Below, piece after piece: positions 13,131 through 23,992 of a stretch of 64,000 bases of DNA (position 1 is the first letter of the stretch; each line of letters begins with the position of its first letter). The notes beneath the pieces are model-generated. The model was not told where the DNA came from. It was given only the letters and a program-made list of their open reading frames with translations, and made no database searches. This DNA is from Casuarina equisetifolia (lineage: Eukaryota; Streptophyta; Magnoliopsida; Fagales; Casuarinaceae): the NCBI GenBank assembly GCA_028551475.1, contig CM052355.1, forward strand, positions 28,175,580 to 28,239,579, written 5' to 3'. The translations under genes were made by a program, and so were the position numbers.

Positions 13131-14408
13131 CATAGTAGCATACCTAGTAGCAGTGGTCCATCCAAAAAAGGTCTGCCATTAGAACAACAGGCGTTCCTTT
13201 CATATTATCTGGTCCTTCTGCTGTCCAAAGTCATCTCCTTCCTGAAGGCTTCTATATGTCAAGCTGGAAGATATGTCTTAACTTTGATATAACCATAGTC
13301 TTGAGAGAAATAAATAAGCATTTAGGCGAGTCGCTCTGATTTTTTATCACATACGTAATCTTTGGCTTGACCACAAAACTCAAATTGTATGGCATTACGT
13401 GATTCCTTTGGAGTTCCAGGAGCCAGGGCGAGCAGAAGCAGATTTCGGCCGTTTTGATGTTAAGTCCATGATAAGGAATATCTACTCTCTTTTCTTAGGA
13501 AGTGAGGTCCCAGTTGCAGCCAAAGATAAGGAAATTATGGACTTGTTTAACGCATCTACTCTTCCACCACCGTGGTTGTCCGAGGAAGATCTTTCAGTTT
13601 ATACAAACATGTTGGAAAAATCTGGATTCAACTATGCGTTGCAGGTTCCGTACAAGTAAATAAATGCTCCCCTAACTTTGAGCAATGTTAAAGCTTTGCT
13701 TGTATTTTTGAAAGTAGAGGGCTAGAACAGAAAAACACTTGTGGCCTGCCACTCATCGTCACTTAATATGTTAAGTTTTATAGAATAGGGCTCATATCAA
13801 TTTTAAAATCATAAGACATTAAGTGATAGAATTCATCTCTTTATGAGCAAGATGATTAATATCTTTTGTAGCAATATGACATTCATTGGTCACATCTTAA
13901 CATAACACTTTAAGAACCAAACAGTGGGAAGACAAAATGATCTCTAGTAACCTTAAGAATGATTTCTAGTACGTTATTAGTCATGTAGTGAAGTGCTGTG
14001 AGAATAGCCTCATAATTTAACATTTTATTTGCCCAGTGACCTCTCCAAAAATGAAATCTCAAAGCATACAAATTTCATCGTTTAAGGATATAAATCCTTT
14101 CGTTTTTATGTATATTTTGTATATTAAGGAAATTTGACTTATCAATCAATTGTTGCAGGACTTTAACTGTGGATCTAGGTATAACTAACCCGATTGTCAA
14201 GGCTCCATCATTGCTAATTATGGTTGAGAAGGATTATACCTTGAAATTCCCGGGCATGGAGGATTATATAAGAAGCGGCGCAGTGAAGCATTTCGTACAC
14301 GATTTAGAGATTAAGTTCATGCCGGAGGGGAACCATTTTGTTCCTGAACAACTGCCGGAGCAGGTGAATGAGCTCCTCATCACCTTCCCCGAAAAGAAAA
14401 TCATGTAA

Positions 14409-16274
14409 TGAGGATCCTTCATGAGTTTTGGAGGTGCAAGAAAGACTATGAATATTAGAAAATAAGTTTGTTTTAGGTTGAGCTTTGGAAACAAGGACCG
14501 GTTCCCTCTGTCAAGTGTGATTTCTTTATCAATTTGTACGTTGCTTAGATCTTCAAATTGATTCGTAAACTACCCATAAATTTCGATTTTCATTAGATTT
14601 TTATAGTCATGACTCACTTCCATGGAAAGTAGCAAGAAGCAATGACTGTGTTTGTCAAATTGTTTGGATAGCCGCTTTCATGTTTTTATTTGAACTATTT
14701 GAAAAAAGAAAATTGTGATAATTTAAAAAGCATTTCCAATACATACATGAACAAACAAAGTTTGTGGCGTTAAAGAAATTGTTGCATAAAAAAATTTTAA
14801 AAGTGTTTTATGCTTTTAACAAAACACTAAACATGTTGACTTTTTACAAGACATAAAGTGTCATCTTTATTCATAAAACTTTTTTAAATGGCTGTTGAAT
14901 CATTTCTAAAGAAATGGTTACAAACTAAGATGGCCATACATCAACTCTTTATTTCACACCCTTTCATTTGGAATGGCTTAGGGCCTCCTTGTTACTCTCT
15001 TTTCTCATTTCTTAAGAATAAGATTTACATGCCATCCTTATATCAATATAATTATTTTTTTTCAAACTATTCTCATAGAAAATGGAAAATTTTCTATTTT
15101 ACTTTTGAAGAATTTACTTCCATTTTACAACTCTTTTTCAGAGATCATAAGCCTGAAACTTGGCTTGAGAGGGATCAATCATGACAAGAAAAAAGGTAAA
15201 CCATACCCTCATTTCCTGCAAACAAAGAGTAGGGTTTTTCACCTCCTAGCATTTTTACCACAGAAGTACCCAGCCCAATAACCCTCCCTTTCAAAGTCCT
15301 ATCAAAAAGATCAATTAAATGTAAAACTAAAGTCCATAGTTTAATTAAGAATTTTCCTCGATCAATGAAGTTTTTACTTATAAGTAAAACAATTATATTA
15401 GCAAATATAACCAAAAACTTGTGCTATACTTTTAAGTGTAAGTACATGAGAATATTTTCTACTTTAGGATGCCCATACTAATATTTCTAAGGAACATCCT
15501 AGAAGATGTAATGGAGACAAATTATCATTTAAGATGAGTGTTATTTTGATATTTGGTTCAGGAGATTCTGTCCAATTTTCATGTTTATTTGTACAAACAA
15601 ATGAGGCAGCTTTGACGTGATACTTGAGACGTGGCTTTCGATTGGACTGAGATGCCAAGATGGTCTTGGGCTTCATGTCCTGATGGGTTTTGGAGCTGCT
15701 GATGCAGCAATGGCCTGCTGCACCTCGCTTCTTACTAGTGAATGAAGTTCATTCAAAATAAAAACCTTTCATCAATGGTGTAAAAAGATGATTTACACAG
15801 ATGGGAATATGCTCTTCAACGAACAAAACATATTGGTCTCCAATTATCTGAATATTTTAGAGTTTATTTACAATATATACTGTTAAAGATTGGGAGGCTC
15901 ATCCTAAAACCCGCAGACTAGAGATGATAAACCCAACCATTAATAAAGGCAGTCACTTCTGATATGGAATAAAATCTAACATATGCAATTCATCCCAACA
16001 AACAAGATTACAAAGATTGCTTGACAACAGCATAACATTAGAAAATATAATTTCACGTTCTCTTGCATGACAACGTAATGAGAATTCTTAAAAAACTTTG
16101 TGTGTTGTACCCCTTTATTGTTCCATCCCCTACCGCAGAGACCACAAGATAGCCATGTGATATTAGACAAATTAGCTCCGACTTGTCTTGTGTGCGACTG
16201 AAAGGGAATAATCCTCAAAAACTTTGGATGCTCTTTTGTACTAGCAAAGGAAGTTGCCATCTGTTGACTTTAGA
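14409..16274. other. Spacer between epoxide hydrolase copies B and C
   Basis: Duplicated 3' flank and upstream sequence. 14780-15720 is closely similar to 20430-21280, and the part from about 16080 is like the promoter side of D. It contains a LanC-like gene relic (15138-15250, listed separately). Further on (about 15640-15750) a block shared with 21180-21300 reads on the minus strand as a short open stretch containing VQQAIAASAAPKPIRT; this was not recognised and may be a further gene relic. No intact gene was seen. Confidence 0.65.
15138..15250 (-). pseudogene. Relic of LanC-like gene last exon (spacer B-C)
   Basis: The minus strand matches the last ~40 codons and stop region of the LanC-like gene at 25140-25260: GGEKPYSLFAGNEGMVYLF here against GGDSPYSLFEGSGGMAYLF in the gene. 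Similarity continues a few tens of bases into the 3' flank (15115-15137) and fades beyond 15260. It is a truncated passenger of the tandem duplication, not a gene. Confidence 0.85.
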
Positions 16275-16375
16275 AGAGATAGCATCCCTATAAATAGACC
16301 AGAAACGTAGTAATCTTGTCTAAGTAGAGATAGCATCCCTATAAATAGACCAGAAACTAGTCATCTTGTCTAAGT
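16275..16375 (+). promoter_or_regulatory. Core promoter of copy C with tandem TATA duplication
   Basis: Two nearly identical adjacent units (16275-16325 and 16326-16375) each carry 'catccctataaatagacc'. TATAAATA boxes therefore lie at 16289-16296 and 16340-16347, about 134 and 83 bases before the ATG. The single-copy form is seen at the orphan promoter at 21736-21790. Confidence 0.8.
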
Positions 16376-16422
16376 AGCTCACGGGGCATCTCTGTACTCA
16401 TTCTGCATCACATCTCTCGGAG

Positions 16423-18870
16423 ATGGAGAAGATCCAGCACAGTCATGTGGAAGTAAGAGGGCTTAAGCTTCATGTTGCACAGATTGGAAGTGGTATGACC
16501 TGGTGATCTGATACCAACGTGTACTTTTTAATTTCAAGCTCAAGATGGCCATGTTTTTCTCTCTATACAATCGTGAAACTTTATTGCAGGGGATAAGGTG
16601 GTGGTCTTCTTGCATGGGTTCCCTGAGATCTGGTATACATGGAGGCACCAGATGATTGCTGTTGCAAATGCTGGCTACCGAGCTATAGCCTTCGATTTCA
16701 GGGGTTATGGACTGTCTGATCACCCAGCAGAGCCAGGAAAGGGAACTTTTAATGACCTTATTGATGAAATTGCTGGCCTCCTCGACTCTCTCGGGGTAAA
16801 CAAGGTACAGTTCTCCCATGAAGCTCACCTCCCGGTAAAGAGTGCTGGAATATTTGAATCAGCAATCAAAATACAATTAATTTCTTATCGGCCTCTGTAG
16901 CTTAGTCAGTTTTAGGGGCCGGGTGATCAACCTGTGCATGATTATCCCAGAGAATTTGATCTATCCCTCAAATCAGAGCTTCTTTTTCCTTTTTATGTAA
17001 GCTTCTGTTAAACCATAAGATCGAGTCATGCTTAGAACAATCTACAGATTCATTCCAATATATGTAGCACACGTATTTGCCAAATTCCTTAAATCAATGA
17101 CTCAAATCAGGTTAATCAGTGATGAACTACTTGTCCCAAATTCGAATATGGGAGCGACCTAGTCCTCTAGGTACGGGAGACTGCAAAGTCAGCCTGACAA
17201 GAAAACAATGGTTGTCCACATTCGTTTTATCTAGCAACTTATATTTATATTTGATAACCTAAAAGCACTTGGGGTTCTCACAGGAAATGAACTAATTCAT
17301 AGTCTTAAAGTGTCCTTAATTACTGGAAGATGGAGAAAGTTCTCATCTGTAACGATTTGCAATGAAAGATCTTGAAGTTTTTGATGCTTATGCAGCAAGC
17401 TACCCGCTTTCTCTTCGCTATGTGTTTGCTAAGTATCTAGGCAGACGTATGTCCACAGTATTTTAAATGAGTAAGTAATCATATAGATCTTCAAGCAGTG
17501 CTAGGGAAGAAGAAAGAAGACCAACTCGAAAAAGAGCATAATACAGGAAAAAGCATTAACAGCATTTCCTTATATCAAAAGAACCTTAAAAATGTGGTCG
17601 TAATATGCATCCCCTCGCCTTATTCTTTTCTTGTACCAGGCTTTTATTGTAGGGAAGGATTTCGGAGCCATTCCAGCATACCTAGTAGCAGCAGTCCACC
17701 CAGAAAGGGTGTCTGGCGTCATCACAACAGGTGTTCCTTTCATGCTACCTGGTCCTTCTGCTGTTCAGAGTAATCTTCTTCCCGAAGGCTTCTATATGTC
17801 GAGGTGGAAGGTATATCTTCACTTTGATATAAACATAGTCCTGATATAAATAAACATCTAGGGAGATCTCTTTGACTGTGTTATAAGATAATGAACCTTC
17901 GGCTTCCCCAAAACTTAAATCTATGAGTTCAAATCCAATTATGTGACACTATGTGATTGCTTTGGAATTCCAGGAGCCAGGGCGAGCAGAAGCAGATTTT
18001 GGCCGCTTTGATGTTAAGTCTGTGATAAGGAATATCTACACTCTTTTCTCTAGAAGTGAGGTCCCAGTTGCACCCAAGGATCAGGAAATCATGGACTTAT
18101 TTAACCCATCCACACCTCTACCACCATGGTTGTCCGAAGAAGATCTCTCAGTCTATACATCCTTGTATGAAAAATCTGGATTCAACTATGCGTTACAGGT
18201 TCCTTACAGGTAAAGAAATGATTCTCCAAGTCTTGAGTCAATGCTTAAGCTTTACTTATATTTCTGAGAGTAGGAACAGCAAAATTCCTACGGGTCACCA
18301 TTCATCTTCACTTTACACTAGAAGAACCAGACATTGGGTAGAACAGTATCATTTTTAGAGGGCCTTAAGAGTGATTGCTGATGCGTTAATAGTCATGTAG
18401 CGAAGTGCTGCAAGGATAGCCTCATAATTCACATTAATGATCCCTCCACTACACGAAATTTCTCAGAACACAGATTTCATCATTTAAGGATGTATATCCT
18501 TTCATTCTTGTGCATCTTTGTATGTTAAGAAATCTTCCTGTTATAAGAAAACCTAAGAATATTGTGTAGTATATATCTCTACATATTAGGAAAATTTGAC
18601 TTATCAATCATTTTTCGCAGGACTTTAACTGTGGATTGTGGTATAACTGACCCGATTGTCAAGGCTCCGTCGCTGCTAATTATGGGAGAGAAGGATTATG
18701 TCTTCAACTTTCCAGGCATGGCGGATTATATAAGGAGTGGGACGGTGAAGCATTTCGTACCAGATTTAGAGATTAAGTTCATGCCGGAGGGGAACCATTT
18801 TGTTCCCGAACAATTGCCGGGGGAGGTGAATGAGCTCCTCATCACCTTCCTCAACAAGCATAGCATCTAA
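16423..18870 (+). CDS. Soluble epoxide hydrolase copy C, complete (5 exons)
   Basis: Exons 16423-16492, 16590-16804, 17640-17810, 17974-18209 and 18621-18870 join in phase to 313 residues, the usual plant length (about 310-320). The oxyanion-hole motif HGFP is at residues 32-35, the nucleophile Asp at 102 (VGKDFGA), lid Tyr at 147 and probably 230, the acid Asp at 256 (GEKDY) and the base His at 290 (EGNHF). All catalytic residues expected from the StEH1 type are present, so it should be active. There is no obvious signal or transit peptide; cytosolic or peroxisomal location is typical of the family, but no clear C-terminal SKL-type signal is seen (ends HSI). Expected reaction: epoxide plus water to diol, with epoxy fatty acids the usual plant substrates. 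Exon 3 ends in Lys where most family members have Gln. The start is set by homology with copy D and by the promoter. Confidence 0.93.
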
Positions 18871-21735
18871 TGAGGATCCTTCACGAGTTCTGGAGGTGCA
18901 AGAAAGAATATGAATGTTAGAAAAATAGTTTATCTTCATGGCATATGTTTGGTTTGTCTTAGGGTAGATCCTTGGAAATAAGGACAGGTTGCCCCCAACA
19001 AGTGTGACTTCTTCCTCAGTTGTGCTTTTGTTAGATCTTAAAATTGATTCTTAAACCACACATGGACTTGGATTTCCATTAGCAGTAATGAAATATATGG
19101 TTCCTCTGTCAAGTGTGATTTCTTTATCAATTTGTAAGCTCCTTAGATCTTCAAATTGATTCTTTAACTACCCATAAATTTTGATTTTCATTAGATTTAT
19201 GTAGTCATGACTCACTTCCATGGAAAGTAGCAGGAAGCAATGACTTTGTTAGTCAAATTGTTTGGAAAGCCGCTTTCATGTTTTTTATTTGAAGGATTTG
19301 AAAAAAAAAATTGTGATAATTTCAAAGCATTTCCAATACATACGTGAACAAATAAAGTTTGTGGCGTTAAAGAAATTGTTGGATAAACATTTCTAAATGT
19401 GTTTTATGCTTTTGGCAAAACATTAATTTTCATATGTATAATAAGGTTGTATCTTTCTATGGGCAAGTAGTACAGATATAACATGCTCTCACAAAGTTGT
19501 TTGGAAAATAGATTGCTTCCCAAAGAAGAAAGGAGGATTGAGTTTATCAAATCTTAAACTTTGAAATAAAGTTTTTTTGGGACATATGCTTTAGAATCTC
19601 ATCAACCTTCTAAATGCTTCGTTATAGAATAAGTGGATCCATAATACAAAATATAAAAGAACTTCAGTAATGTAACTTAATATCAAAGGTTCCATGACAT
19701 GGAGTTTGAGAGATTTTCTTAAACTAAAGTTCATACTTACCTTAGTTCTTTATATGTCTACATATTGTTGCAAAGAAATTTTTAACCAATTAATTGAATT
19801 GATATGATCTAATTTGGACTGGTGGCATCTACAAATATAATTTCATTAGTTGGCTAGTTTGTTAATATCGACTTTCTACAATAGAAAGAATGACATGATA
19901 AATTCCTTCAGTTAACTTATATTGTACTTTTTGCTAGTCTCAAGTTGAAAATAAGAATCATCTTTTTTTTTTGTTTAATGTCCATGGAGAATGATGGTGT
20001 GGAAGACTATCTTTACTTAAAATAGAATTCAACTCCATATTGGAGGATGAAATGATAAATTGCAATAAATAATCAAAACAACTAAAAGAAAAGATTTAAC
20101 TACAAAACTTCTTAAGGTATGTTTTTTAGCTTGCATTTATTTTATATAGGCAGAATAAAATAAAAGAAGATTTTAGAATAAAACAGTTGACATTTCAATC
20201 TTGTTGGCTAAAATAAGGAAAATCATCTAGGAGAGCTTCTTTGTTTCAAAATAAAAAATTTTCATAAGGAAATGTTATTTTAAGTAAGATTTTGAGACTT
20301 CCAACTTCTATTTTTTCATAATTTTTGTATTTTTTGCAATGCTGAAATATGCCCATATTCTTTTGTACACTATTTTTTTAATTAATACAAACCTACATTT
20401 CTACCAAAAATAAAACATGAAATATGTTTACTTTTTACAACACATAGTGTCATATTTATTCATAAAAAAATTTTACATGACTATTGAATCATTTCTAAAG
20501 AGATGGTTACAAACAGAAATGGCCACACATTGACTTTTTTATTTCACACTCTTTTCATTTGGAATGACTTAGAACCTCCTTGTTACTCTTTTTTCTTATT
20601 TTTTAAGGACAAGAATTTGCATTCCATCCTTATATCAATATAAAAATATTTTCAAACTATTTTCATAGACAATGAAATTTTTCTATTTTATTTTTGAAGA
20701 ATTTACTTCCATTGTACAACCCTTTTTTAGAGATCATAAGCCCAAAACTTGGCTTGAGAGGGATCAATCGTGACAACAAAAAAGATAAACCATACCCTCA
20801 TTTCCTGCAAACAAAGAGTAGGGGTTTATCACCTTGCATTTCCCCCACAAAAGTGCCCAAACCAACAACCCTCCCTTCCAAAATTCCTATCACAAAGATC
20901 AATTTAATCTAAACCTAAAGTCCATAGTTTAATTAAGAATTTTCTTCGATCAATGAAGTTTTTACTTATAAGTAAAACAATTATATTAGCATATAATAAG
21001 AAAAAATTATACCTTTTAAGTGTATCGACATGAGAATATGTTATTCGTTGGGATGCTCATACTAATATTTCTAACGAAGACAAACTATCATTAAACATGA
21101 GTGTTATTTTGACATTTGGTTCAAGAGATTCTTTCCAATTTTCATGTTTATTTGTACAAACAAATAAGACAGCTTTGACGTGATACTTGAGACATGGCTT
21201 TCGATTGGCCTGAGATGCCAAGATGGTCTTTGGCTTCATGTCCTGATGGGTTTTGGAGCTGCCGATGCAACTATGGCCTGCTGGACCTTGGATCTTACTA
21301 ATGAATGAAGTTCAGTCAAAATAAAAACGTTTCTTCAATGGTGTTAAAAATAATAATTTACACAGATGGGAATCTGCTCTTCATCGAACAAAACATTTTT
21401 CTCGTCAATCATCTGAATATTTTAGAGCTTATTTACAATATATACAATTCACACCAACAAACAAGATTACAGAGATCGCATGACAACAATATAACATTAG
21501 AAAACGTAACTTCACTTCCTTTTGCACAATTTCTGTTGCATGACAACGCAATGAGAATTCATAAAAACTGTGTGTTATACCCCTATATTGGTCATATCCT
21601 AGCACAGAGATCACATGATTGCCATCTAATATTAGACAAATTAGCTTGGGTTTATCTTGTGTGAGACAGAATGAGAATTCTTAAAAACTTTGCATGCTCT
21701 TTTGCCCTAGCCGAGGAAGTTGACATCTGTTGACT
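18871..21735. other. Spacer between epoxide hydrolase copies C and D
   Basis: The first part repeats the flank of copy B (for example 19090-19420 resembles 14500-14840). An extra AT-rich block of about 1 kb (roughly 19420-20420) is absent from spacer B-C; it contains poly-A/T stretches and broken reading-frame fragments that were not recognised. From 20430 it resembles spacer B-C again, including the LanC-like relic. No intact gene was seen. Confidence 0.6.
20727..20845 (-). pseudogene. Relic of LanC-like gene last exon (spacer C-D)
   Basis: Second copy of the same LanC-like 3' fragment as at 15138-15250, in the same position and orientation relative to its epoxide hydrolase copy. The 'gagatcataagcccaaaact' block and the following 'cataccctcatttcctgc' block line up with 25140-25220. 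Confidence 0.82.
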
Positions 21736-21938
21736 TTAGAAGAGATAGCAGCCCTATAAATAAACCAGAAACGTAGTCATCTTGTCTAAGTAGCTCAAGG
21801 AACATCTCTGTACTCATTTTGCGTCGCTTTTCTCCGAGATGGATAAGAACCAGCACTGTCATGTGGAAGTAAGAGGGCTGAAGCTTCATGTTGCAGAGGT
21901 TGGAAGTGGTATGACCTGGTGATCTGACACCGACGTGT
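21736..21938 (+). pseudogene. Orphan epoxide hydrolase promoter and exon 1
   Basis: It holds a complete exon 1 (21839-21908, ATG to the G|GTATGACC donor) and a single TATAAATA at 21755-21762, 84 bases upstream. The exon reads MDKNQHCHVEVRG... in place of MEKIQHSHVEVRG... in copies C and D. After about 30 bases of intron 1 it stops abruptly and is joined at about 21940 to a second copy of the upstream region, which leads into copy D. No exon 2 follows before the next promoter. It looks like the remnant of a fifth copy left by unequal crossing-over. A transcript from here could in principle splice its donor to copy D exon 2. Confidence 0.85.
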
Positions 21939-22133
21939 TAATGAGAATTCTTAAAAACTTTGTGTGTTATACCCCTTTGTTGGTCCATCCCCTGGCTCAG
22001 AGATCACAATACAGCCATGTAAAAGTAGACAAATTAGCTCCGATTTGTCTTGTGTGCGACAGAATGGGAATTCTTAAAAATTTTGGATGCTCTTTTGTAC
22101 TAGCAGAGGAAGTTGCCATCTGTTGACTTTAGA

Positions 22134-22234
22134 AGAGATAGCATCCCTATAAATAGACCAGAAACGTAGTCATCTTGTCTAAGTAGAGATAGCATCCCTA
22201 TAAATAGACCAGAAACTAGTCATCTTGTCTAAGT
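22134..22234 (+). promoter_or_regulatory. Core promoter of copy D with tandem TATA duplication
   Basis: It has the same arrangement as copy C: units 22134-22184 and 22185-22234, with TATAAATA at 22148-22155 and 22199-22206. This stretch and exon 1 are nearly identical to copy C (about two differences in ~240 bases by hand count). Confidence 0.8.
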
Positions 22235-22281
22235 AGCTCACGGGGCATCTCTGTACTCATTCTGCATCACATCTCTCGGAG

Positions 22282-23992
22282 ATGGAGAAGATCCAGCACA
22301 GTCATGTGGAAGTAGGAGGGCTTAAGCTTCATGTTGCACAGATTGGAAGTGGTATGACCTGGTGGTCTGATACCAACGTGTACTTTTTAATTTCAAGCTC
22401 AAGATGGTCATCTTTTTCTCTGTATACAATCATGAAACTTTATTGCAGGGGATAAGATGGTGGTCTTCTTGCATGGCTTCCCTGAGATCTGGTATACATG
22501 GAGGCACCAGATGATTGCCGTTGCAAATGCTGGCTACCGAGCTATAGCCTTCGACTTCGGGGGTTATGGACTGTCTGACCACCCTGCGGAGCCAGAGAAT
22601 AGAACTTTCAATGACCTTATTGATGAAATTGTCGGCCTCCTTGACTCTCTGGGCATCAACAAGGTACAGCCTGAAAATAGTGCTGGAATATTGATTCAGC
22701 GATCAAGACGCAATAATTTCTTATCGGCGTTTGTAGCTTAGCTCAGTTTTAGGGGCTGAGTAACTAGGCAGACGTATGTTCACAGTATTTGAATAGGTGA
22801 ATAATCATTTAGATCTTTAAGCAGTGCAAGGGAAGAAGAAAGAAGACCAACTCGAAAAAGAGCATAATCCAGGAAAAAGCATTAACAGCATTTCCTTATA
22901 TCAAAAGAACCTTAAAAATGTGGTCATAATATGCATCCCCCCATCTTATTTTTTTCTTGTGCCAGGCTTTTATTGTAGGGAAGGATTTCGGAGCCGTACC
23001 AGCATACCTAGTAGCAGCAGTCCACCCAGAAAGGGTGTCTGGCGTCGTAACAATAGGAATTCCTTTCATGTTACCCGGTCCTTCTGCTATCCAGTTTCAT
23101 CTTCTTCCTGAAGGCTTCTATATGTCGAGGTGGAGGGTATGTCTACACTTTGATATAAACATAGTCCTGAGAGAAATAAACAGATAGGGAAGTCTCTTAG
23201 ATTTTTGTTATTCAACATTAAACTTCTGCTTCACCCCAAAACTTAAATCTATGAGTTCAAATCCAGTTACGTGACACTATGTGATTGCTTTGGAATTCCA
23301 GGAGCCAGGGCGAGCAGAAGCAGATTTTGGCCGCTTTGATGTTGAGTCTGTGGTAAGGAATATCTACACTCTTTTCTCAGGAAGTGAGATCCCTCTGGCG
23401 GCCAAGGATCAGGAAATCATGGACTTGTTTAACCCATCTACTCCTCTACCACCATGGTTTTCCGAGGAAGATCTCTCAGTCTACACATCCTCGTATGAAA
23501 AATCTGGATTCAACTATGCGTTGCAGGTTCCTTACAGGTAAAGAAATGATCCCCCAAGAGTCTGAATCAATGCTAAAGCTTTGCTTGTATTTCTGAAAGT
23601 AGGAGGGCAAGAACAGCAAAATACCTATAGGTCACCATTCATCTTCGCTTTTCTTCTTGTTATAAGAAAATCTAAGAGCATCGTGTTGTATATATCTGTA
23701 TGTAATAGGAAAATTTGACTTATCAATCATTTTTCGCAGGACTTATGATGTGGATTGTGGAATAAGTGACCCGATTGTCAAGGCTCCTTCGTTGCTTATA
23801 GTGGGAGAGAAGGATTATGGCTTGAAGTTTCCAGGCAGAGAGGATTATATAAGGAGTGGGGCAGTGAAGCATTTTGTTCCTGATTTAGAGATTAAGTACT
23901 TGCCGGAGGGTAGCCATTTTGTTCCCGAACAACTGCCGGAGCAGGTGAATGAGCTCCTTATCACCTTCCTCGACAAGCATAGCACCCCATGA
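22282..23992 (+). CDS. Soluble epoxide hydrolase copy D, complete (5 exons)
   Basis: Exons 22282-22351, 22449-22663, 22966-23136, 23302-23537 and 23740-23992 close in phase to 314 residues. It has the same catalytic set as copy C: HGFP at 32-35, nucleophile Asp 102 in VGKDFGA, lid Tyr, acid Asp in GEKDY and His in EGSHFVPEQ. Differences worth noting: DFGGYGLSD where copy C has DFRGYGLSD, Arg at the end of exon 3, and a C-terminus extended by one residue through a TGA stop (HSTP). Introns 2 and 4 are shorter than in copy C. It is the copy nearest the LanC-like gene and is transcribed towards that gene's 3' end (convergent). Likely a soluble epoxide-to-diol enzyme of lipid or defence metabolism; substrate unknown. 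Confidence 0.93.

Larger units (their letters stand above)
2599..14408 (+). pseudogene. Epoxide hydrolase copy B, split by two LTR retrotransposons
   Basis: All five exons of the array gene can be placed: exon 1 2599-2668; exon 2 2762-2819 and 7801-7951; exon 3 8340-8373 and 13136-13270; exon 4 13420-13655; exon 5 14159-14408. The position of the start codon reads TTG, the HGFP motif reads YGFP and is followed by an in-frame stop, and the donor after exon 3 reads AT instead of GT. A Ty1/copia element interrupts exon 2 and a Ty3/gypsy-type element interrupts exon 3, each flanked by a 5-bp repeat of host sequence. Exons 4 and 5 nevertheless remain fully open with correct splice sites and keep the acid Asp (VEKDY) and the catalytic His (EGNHF). 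A full enzyme cannot be made from this locus; transcription of the tail from within the gypsy-type element is possible but unproven. Confidence 0.93.
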
